Source: Pseudoalteromonas luteoviolacea NCIMB 1944
GTDB taxonomy: Bacteria > Pseudomonadota > Gammaproteobacteria > Enterobacterales > Alteromonadaceae
Assembly (NCBI RefSeq): GCF_001625565.1
Contig: NZ_AUXS01000086.1
Location: 1-64,000, forward strand
Direction of reading: 5' to 3'
DNA: 64,000 nucleotides
The translations under genes were made by a program, and so were the position numbers. This document shows positions 19,001-28,000 of this stretch, one piece after another. Under the pieces are notes generated by a model, which searched no databases, was not told where the DNA came from, and saw only the letters and a program-made list of their open reading frames with translations. The stretch's first letter is position 1. The number at the start of each line of letters is the position of its first letter.

Positions 19001-22000
19001 AAGGTAAGATGGTGTCCTCTCGCTGCTGGTGTGGCCAATCTTCATAGTGCGTTTGTAGTTGCAGCAAAGAATGCTCAAAATCAATATTTGGATTCAGTGT
19101 TTGAGCGTGAATTGAAGGCACTAATTTTTGATGCTTCATTTGCAACAGCACTTTGCTCACACCCGCAACTCCTGCCGCTCCCTCACAATGTCCAATATTC
19201 GACTTTACTGAACCGATACGACAGCTAAATGGTGCGCTGCTCATGCCTTTGAAGGCTTTTTCTAACCCTGCAATTTCAATCGGATCGCCCAGTGACGTGC
19301 CAGTGCCATGGGCCTCGATATAGCCAAGTGTAGTCACATCTACATCTGCACTGGTCAGCGCGCTACTGATCACCTCAGCTTGGGCATTGGGGCTGGGCAC
19401 AGTGTAGCCATTGGTTTTACCCGCGTGGTTAATAGACGACGCTTTTATCAGACCATAGATCTGGTCATTATCCCGTAGTGCCTGTGAAAGTGGTTTCAGG
19501 ATAAGCGCCCCACACCCTTCACTGGGCACATAGCCATTGCCATCCGCAGCGAAGCTCTTACAGCGCCCTTCTGATGAAGCAAAGTTACCCTGCGCCAAGT
19601 TTAAATATTTATTCGGGTGCAGATTTAAGTTAACCCCACCTGCAATCGCAGCATGACAGTGGCCATTGAGAATGCTTTCACACGCCAAGTTTATTGACGT
19701 CAATGACGCTGAACACATGCTATCGACAGCCAAACTTGGTCCCGTAAAGTTGAGACTAAACGATACTCGATTAGCAATTGAGGCCGCACTGCCACCCAGT
19801 GAAATCGGGGTGCCGTGCACACCTTGCTGCGCGCCATAAAGTTGATATTCCGAATACATAACGCCGACAAATACCCCCACTTTTTCACCCAGTGGGTTCG
19901 CCCCTGGCTGAGCGCAATAAGTATCGGCATAACCGGCATCTTCTAGCGCGTGATAGGCACACTGCAAGAATATACGTTCCTGCGGATCCATAAACTCAGC
20001 GTCATGGGGAGAGATATTAAAAAACAAGGGGTCAAATTCATCTACGCCATCAATAAAACCGCCCCACTTACTGTATGTTTTTCCGAGCACCCCTTTGCGC
20101 TCATCAAAGTAGCGACTGTGATCCCAACGCGAAGCAGGTATCTCAGTAATGGCATCCACACCTTGTACAAGGTTTTGCCAAAACTCATGTAGCGAGCTCG
20201 CTTGTGGATAGCGACCTGCAATTCCAACAATGGCAATGTGGTCTGATTGCGCCGACATGCCAGCTGTCAGTGTCGGCTCAGTTTGGCGCGCTGATAATGC
20301 CGTAGTTTCCTGTTGCGGCGCGTGTAATTGTGGTGTGCCGCTGTGCTGAACGAGTTCATCTTCAATGACGTGTCCATCTGACTGATCGGTACTTGAGTCC
20401 AGCGCAGTTTTGGGCGCAAAATGCGCTTGCAATTTGTCCGGGAAATGTTCTGAGATATATTGGCTGATCTGCGCAATGGTATTGTATTCAAAAAATAGCG
20501 TTTTTGGTAAACGTCCGCATATTTTCTCAAGCGCACTGGTCATACTCACCACCATCAGAGAATCAATACCAAAACGCTCAAAATGTGCATCGCTGGTAAT
20601 ATCTTCCAGTGCGATATCAGTATGTTGATGCACAAGTTCACGCAACAGCTGCGCAACATGTTCAGTGAGCTGTTGCGTTGCCACTGGCGTGTGCTGCGCT
20701 GAGCTTATTTGCTCACTTGAATTGGGACTCTCTGAGCGCTGCTGCTGGCGCTCAGCTGCGTGATTAAGATAGGTATTTAACTCATCGAGCGAGCCTGCTT
20801 GATACAGAATATGTTTGTCGATACTTTCACCTAACTTTGCACTGAGCCTATCGATCAGCACGCTGCGCTGTGTCATATCAAAGCCGTACTCATCAAATGC
20901 AAGATGAGTGTCCAACTCGTGGGCTGCCACGCCGCTCAATTCACTGCTTTGTGCTATCAAAAAAGCCATTGTCTGATCGGATGATAGGGACTGAGCTGGC
21001 GCGTTAAATAGCGCCCGGATCCGCGCGCTGACACCATGCATAACAAACACATTGTTGTGTTGACATTGTAACACTTGGTAGAGCGTTTGCAGGCCGTCTT
21101 GCGGAGCCAGGGTGCTCATCCCCCAATCTTGGTGCATGCGCGCAAGCGTCGGCGCATCAATTGCCATTCCCTCGGTGCCCCAAATAGGCCAGTTAATGGA
21201 CACAGTACGACCTCTGCGCTCACCACGTTGAGCTAACTGATTGCGATATGTCGCATACCGGTCCATAAACTTATTGGCAGTGGCATAATTGCCCTGACCC
21301 ACATTTCCCAGTACCGCGCTCACAGAAGAAAACAGCACCAGATTTTCAACATCTAAATGTTTGGTGGCGGTATCTAGGTTGACCACCCCGGCAACTTTTG
21401 GCTGGTATGTCTGATGTAAACCCTCTGGTGCCATATAAGCCACCAAACTGTCACGGGTCACCCCAGCACAGTGCAATATCGTGATACATTGCAGCGCATT
21501 TTGGTGAGCAGTAATAAAGTGGTTGAGTGCCGCCGCTTGAGTGACATCGACACTGTGATAAGAAGTGTGGCCACCTAGTGAGTTGAGTTGTGCTACCTGC
21601 TGTTCAATCTGTCTATCAGCTTGGCGCGACCCAAGTAAGAAAATACGTGCGGTGCGGGTGTGCTGCACAATATCTTGTGCAATCGCATAGCCAATCCCGC
21701 CCATACCGCCAGTGATCAGATAGACCGCCTCGTCACGCCACGGACTAAGGGCCCCTGTATCAGGGTTTATCTCGGTCCAAGTTTCTCGGTATAGCGTATT
21801 ATTTTTATATAGTAAATACGCTTCATCCATATGATTGGCTGCAACCCGGCACAATCCATTTATGTGTGCTTGGCTGGGCGGCGCTGATCCTTCTGGCACT
21901 GCGATGTCGATAAATTGACAACAAAACCTCGGATCTTCAAGTGCTGTGGTTTTTAATAACGCGGATAGGCTCGAGGTAACCGATGTCAGGATATTTTCCT

Positions 22001-25000
22001 CACCTTCAGACATATGTGTGGCGGCCACCACTTGTAAGCGGATCTCTGTCAATTGTTTTTGCTGCATCAGCAACTGTAACATCGCCAGTAAACAGCTCGA
22101 ATGACGCTCAAAAGTGTCATTTAAGTTCTGATGTTCTACGCCATTAAATTGCCCACACACTTGCTGCAATTGTGCCTGACACAGCGCAAAATCTGTTCCA
22201 GCTTGTATTTGTACATGGCTCTCATCCAATACAACAATCAACTGCGCTTTATCCAGTGTAACCCTGTCACTCAGTGCTAAATGCACCGCACGCTCTGTCG
22301 CTTGTATCGCGCGGCTAAACTGTAACGTTTGCATCTTCTGCGCCGCTGGCGCAATCACCTTGTCCGGTGAAGGTGAGGTCGCTAACATGGCTCTAAAACT
22401 CAACCCGGTCATGCTCGCAATTAAATTGCCTTCTTCGCTAAACACGTCAATATTCACCTTGTGCACACTGGTGTTCGCACTTAGCTCGGAGGCCATAGTG
22501 ATATGTGCGCGCACAGTGCCATTGAGTGCACCATAAATTCGCAATTGCGCTAGCGCGATTGGCACCAATGCCTCGTCAATATTACGGCTGCGGGCAATCA
22601 AGACCGCAGCGGATTGCAACACCCCATCAAAAATGCCCGGTTCAATCACCATCTCTTGCTGCGCAACGTTTTGCTCTGGATGCGCAACAATATCTGCAAT
22701 CCCTTGTGTGCCTGAGATGATCAATTGCGAAACCCGTCTAAACTGCTCACCATATGCTATGTGACACTGTTCAAAATACCCATAGACAGATTCAGCAGAT
22801 AACACAAGTGATCCGCTTTTAGGAAGTTCCGGTACAGCGCTACGCACTGGCGCAGAGGGCGCTTCCAATTGCACGTCTCCACTACAATGCGTCACAGGCT
22901 CAGCTTGCGCGGGGCTCGAAGTACTATTGATCTCAAATCGCGTGCCAGAACCATCACGATGCAGGTCAATGTGCACCGTTTTTGTCGCTTCATCGAGCAC
23001 CCAAGGCGTCAACCAGCCAATATTGTTCATCACCAGTGTGTGCTGCTCAACATGATTAGTACCTTGCGTTGATATTGACAGCGCCGCACGCACCATTTCA
23101 ACCATACTGACGCCTGGCAATATCGGTTTGCCATGGATCACATGTTGTTGTAAAAAGTAATCTTGACTGTCAAAGTGACTGACAAAACGTTGCTGCAAAA
23201 AGGTAGACGCGTTGTTGTGCACTAATGGATGAAGTTTGTTGGCCTGCGGCTGCACAGCAGCGCTGCGCCGATTTTCAACCTGACCATCAATCCAAATGCT
23301 CTTTTGCTCAAAAGGGTAATCCGGCAGGGTGATCACCCGGGCTGCACTGTGCTGAAATAGCACTGAAAAATCACATGCCTCGCCCTCGCTATAGAGCTGT
23401 CCAAGCATATCTAATGCTTGCTGATATCTGTGGTGATTGTGCTCCGTTATCGCTTTGTTTAGTGAGTCCATTGCAAACTGCGCATAGCCTGGACGCACCG
23501 CGCTGGCAGACTCTGACTGAATATTGTCATAAACCTGTGTGCCCGGCTCACGGGCTACCCACTGCTTTAGGGCCTGCTCAGCGTGCGCCAGATTTTCAAC
23601 CACACACGCAAAGCGATACTCAAAGTGAGTGCGCCTTTGCAACAGCGAGTAACTCAGATCCGCACAGTTAGTGACTAGGCCGCTTTGCAGATGTACTAAG
23701 AGATCTTCAACGCGGCGGCTGAGTTGCTGCGCCGTCTTTGCCGACAAGCAGAGTAAATAGTGGCTGTGGGCCTCTGTTGTGGGCTGTAATTCAGGCGCTT
23801 CTTCAATCACTAAATGGGCGTTGGTGCCGCTAAACCCGAACGAGCTGATCGCCGCTGCTCTCGGGTCTTGCCCATTCGACTGCCAGTTCGAGAGCGCGGT
23901 ATTGACGTAAAAAGGTGAGCCATCAAATTGGATCGCAGGGTTACCGGTGTTGTAATTCAGTGATGCTGGGATTTTTTTATGTTGTAGCGACAGCAGTATT
24001 TTGCACAAACCAGCCATGCCCGCAGCCGTGGCGGCGTGCCCTAAATTGGTTTTTATCGACCCCAATGCACTCCATGCGGTGTTGCTGGAGTAGTGACTGT
24101 ACGCGCGGCTTAAGGCTTCGTATTCAATGGGGTCGCCTAAACGAGTTCCCGTCCCGTGAGCCTCGACCATTTGAATGTTTTCTGGATTAATATTGAATTT
24201 GTCATAGGTGTCTTTGATCAGACGCTCTTGAGACACCGAGCTTGGCGCGGTGATCCCATTACTGGTGCCATCTTGGTTTATACCGCTGGCTTTGATCACA
24301 CCATAAATTCTATCCTTGTCAGCAATGGCATCACGCAAACGTTTGAGCACTACAACCCCAACCCCTTCGCCTGGCACAAATCCATCGGCGCGCTCATCAA
24401 AGGTATAACACTTGCCAGACTTAGATAGCATATTGGCGCGATTAGACTTCAGATAAAAATCTGGGGTTGATTGCACAAATACCCCACCGACAATGGAAAT
24501 ATCGACATCGCCATGTCGCAAGCTATCACAGGCGTTATGGATCGCCACCAATGAGCTTGAGCAGGCGGTATCAATGGCAATGGCCGCCCCTTTCAGGTTC
24601 AAGTGATAAGATATTCTGGCAGGAATAATTGACGGCGCATTGCCCCAAAAGGCCTGCGCTAGCGGCGCGTCGTCAAACAAGTGGTCGTAATCACCCTGCT
24701 CACACCCCACATAGATGCTGACAGCTTCACCATCCATACTTTGCTCGCTGATCCCGGCATCTTCCAAAGCATGCCAACAGGTTTCCATAAACAGACGCTG
24801 TTGTGGGTCCATATAAGTGGCTTCTTTGGGAGACAGGTTGAAAAAGCCGGGATCAAATTGGTCAATACGGGTCAGTAAAGCCCCCGAATCACAATACTCA
24901 TTCGGGTCAATATCCGGATAATATTGCGATAAATTCCAGCGGCGTACCGGTTCAACCAAATCTTCGCCCTTTTCCAATGCCGCCCATAGCGCGGATAAAT

Positions 25001-28000
25001 TGTCGGCTTTACCAAAGCGACCGCTCATACCAACAATAGCGATGTCGTCATCTGATGATGTTAACGGCGTACTTGCTTGCGCACGGCTCTGCGGCACAGG
25101 CTGGCTTTGAGCCGCGTCCTCATCCGCTGGGCTGTGATGCGCTACCATGTCGTTTTCAGGCTGTTCGGGTAACTGCGTTGCAATGTAGTCAGCCAACCGC
25201 GTGATATTGGTATAATCAAATAAACAGGTACTGTGTAAAGTCAGTGTCAGTGCCTCATTTAAAGCCTGAACAACATTAACGCCAGTGATAGAATCGACCC
25301 CATAATCCGCAAACGACTCATCGACTTGAATGTCGTTCACGCTGTACTTTAAGGCATCCGCTATGACCTGCTTGATGGTATTTTTCAGCGCTGATGTGCT
25401 GTGCGCCTGAGGGGCCACACGTTGTTTGGCCCCAGTCTTGTCCTTGGTACTTGCTTCATCCGTGTCACTGTCGATCACAGCGGGTGATGGTTGGCTATCC
25501 GCACGAGTATCAGCTTGGGCAAACCGCACGCCATTGCTTTTAGCGACAATGATTTGTTGACCCAACACATGTGCACTCAGCTGTGGAAAGGCTACTTCCT
25601 GATACCCTTCTTGCTCTAGGGCTTGTTTCCAGCCAAGTGAGGTCAGTCCCGGACACTCGGGGATCCTGATAGCAGAATCCTCGTGTAACCACCATCCTTC
25701 GAGCAGACCAAAGGTCATGTGACAAAAAATAGAATCTTCGGACAATTCATTTAAGATCAAAACACCGCCAGGTTTGAGCAGCGCCTTGGCATTACTCAAG
25801 GTGTTACGAATATTTCGCGTCGCATGCAGCACGTTCGTTGCGATCACCATATCATAACTGCCACGCTCCACCGCTTGCTCGTCTACTGGCTGCTCTACGT
25901 TAAAAATCGCCGTTTTCAAAAATGGGTTGTGTGCTTGATAATGCGTGTGAGCATGCATTAAAAACGCCCGTGAAATATCAGTGTAGCAGTATTCTTCTAC
26001 CTGATGTTTCACTGTTTTCAAGGTTTCAAAGACCAGCGCGCTGGTGCCCCCGGTTCCCGCTCCGATCTCTAATATTCGCACTTTTCTCCCGTGTTTAAAG
26101 CCGTGCTGGGTAATATGCGCAGCCACATCTGCTACCAAGTGGTTGAAGTAATCCGAGACCGGATTATGTTTGTAAATGCCTTCCAGTAAGCGCATTGAAG
26201 ACTCGGGAAACATGATCTCAGTAGCCCGTTTCTCTGCGCTGAGAATTGCAGGTAGCGCCGATAATGTCGCGTCGAGTAGTCGAGCCTGTGCCGCCGTTGC
26301 AGGATCCGCGGTCCAGTTAGCACACGCCTCGGCCCACTGTGTTAAAATCTGCTCATCGGTCGCAAGTTGTCGGCCTTGTTCGGTGATAGAAAATACGCTC
26401 TGTGCCTCTTGCTCAGAAGTTTGATAGGCAAGTATGCCGCTCTCACACAGGACATTGATGGCCTTGTGTAACCAACGCTGGAGGTAAGACTCGCTCTGCT
26501 CTGCGCGCAGCTGCTGCAAACGCAGCTGGCATGTTTGTACTGTCAAATTCGAATCATCAAACAAGCCACAGCGGTAAAGCTGGTACCACATATACTGAAT
26601 GGTTAATTCATCTGCGACGGGAAACGTCAAACCCCCGCTAAGATCTGCCGTAGCGGGTAACAAAACGCGATTCAAATCACTGAGTTCCAGTGCATCACTA
26701 CGCACCTCAGCAGCGACGTAACAGCGCTGTTTTGGTTCTGTATTTGGCAGGTTAGCCGATGCCGTCAAGGCGTTAACATACGCCACTTGATGAAGCTCTG
26801 AGCGCATCACGTTTTCAAGGGTTGCCATCGCATCAGTAATGGTTAAATCCCCCACCCCAGATTTGGCGCGCCAATATTGGAACATGTCAGAGTCAGCCAG
26901 TGCGCCCTCAGCGGTCCAATACCCCCAATTGATGGTTTTCACCTGAAACGGTACTACTCTTTGCAATGCGTTAGATAAAGTATCTTGAAACAGACTCCCC
27001 GCCGCATAATGGCTTTGCTCGGCGGCGGTGATAAAACTATTGATCGATGAGAAGTTCACCAGATAATCGAGTGATTCATATTTCAACAGCCGGGCGAGGT
27101 TAACACTGCTTTGTACTTTGGCATCAAAGACCGCGGAAAAATCAGCAAAGCGCATATTTTTAAAGGCACACGCCTTAAAAACCATCGCGGCATTGATCAC
27201 CCCATTTATTTGACCAAACTGCTGTACAATGTGTTGGTAGGCCGTTTTTAAAGCAGCGTACTCAGTGACATCCGCTTGCACATACTGCAAGGTCATCCCC
27301 TCTTTGCGCAATTGTTCGATAGATGCTTGAATTTGCGGTTCCAAAGCTCTGCGGCCCAGCCATATGACATGCACATTTTGATGCTTGAACATATATTCTG
27401 TGACCGCGCGGCCTATTCCCCCAGCGCCACCCACTATGACATACACACCACCTGAGCGACACAATACAGATGATTGCGCTGTGGTAGGTAAGGTGTTAGT
27501 CCATTCAATCGGAACAAACTGGCGCACTAGCCACTGTCCATGACGATACAGATGGACCCCATCAAAGCGACGCTGTATATCGCCTAGGATCTCCAGCGGC
27601 CACTGCGTACTACCTGTTCCCACATCAAACAAACGCACATTCAGCGCCGGGTATTCCTTACTAATACTGCCCAGCATGCCCACCAACGGCGCGTGCTCAA
27701 AAGCAATATCTTCCGGCAGGTCACTCTCCTGTTGCATAAGCAATGTCACACAAGATGGCGCAACCGACAGCTCATGCAGTACAAACTGTAGCCATTGAAA
27801 ACAGTCCTGTACACACTTGTTATGATCGCCGCCAAGGACATCATTACTCGCCGTCGGAGGGATCCAAATGACATGGCTAATGTGCTGTGGGGCTATGTCA
27901 GGCAATGCCTTCTGCGGCGCTTGCTGTGCATCAAAAAAATACACTTTGTCATGCAGTGTCGACAGTGTCGCTTGTAGCGATACGCTCGCCCCCACCACAC

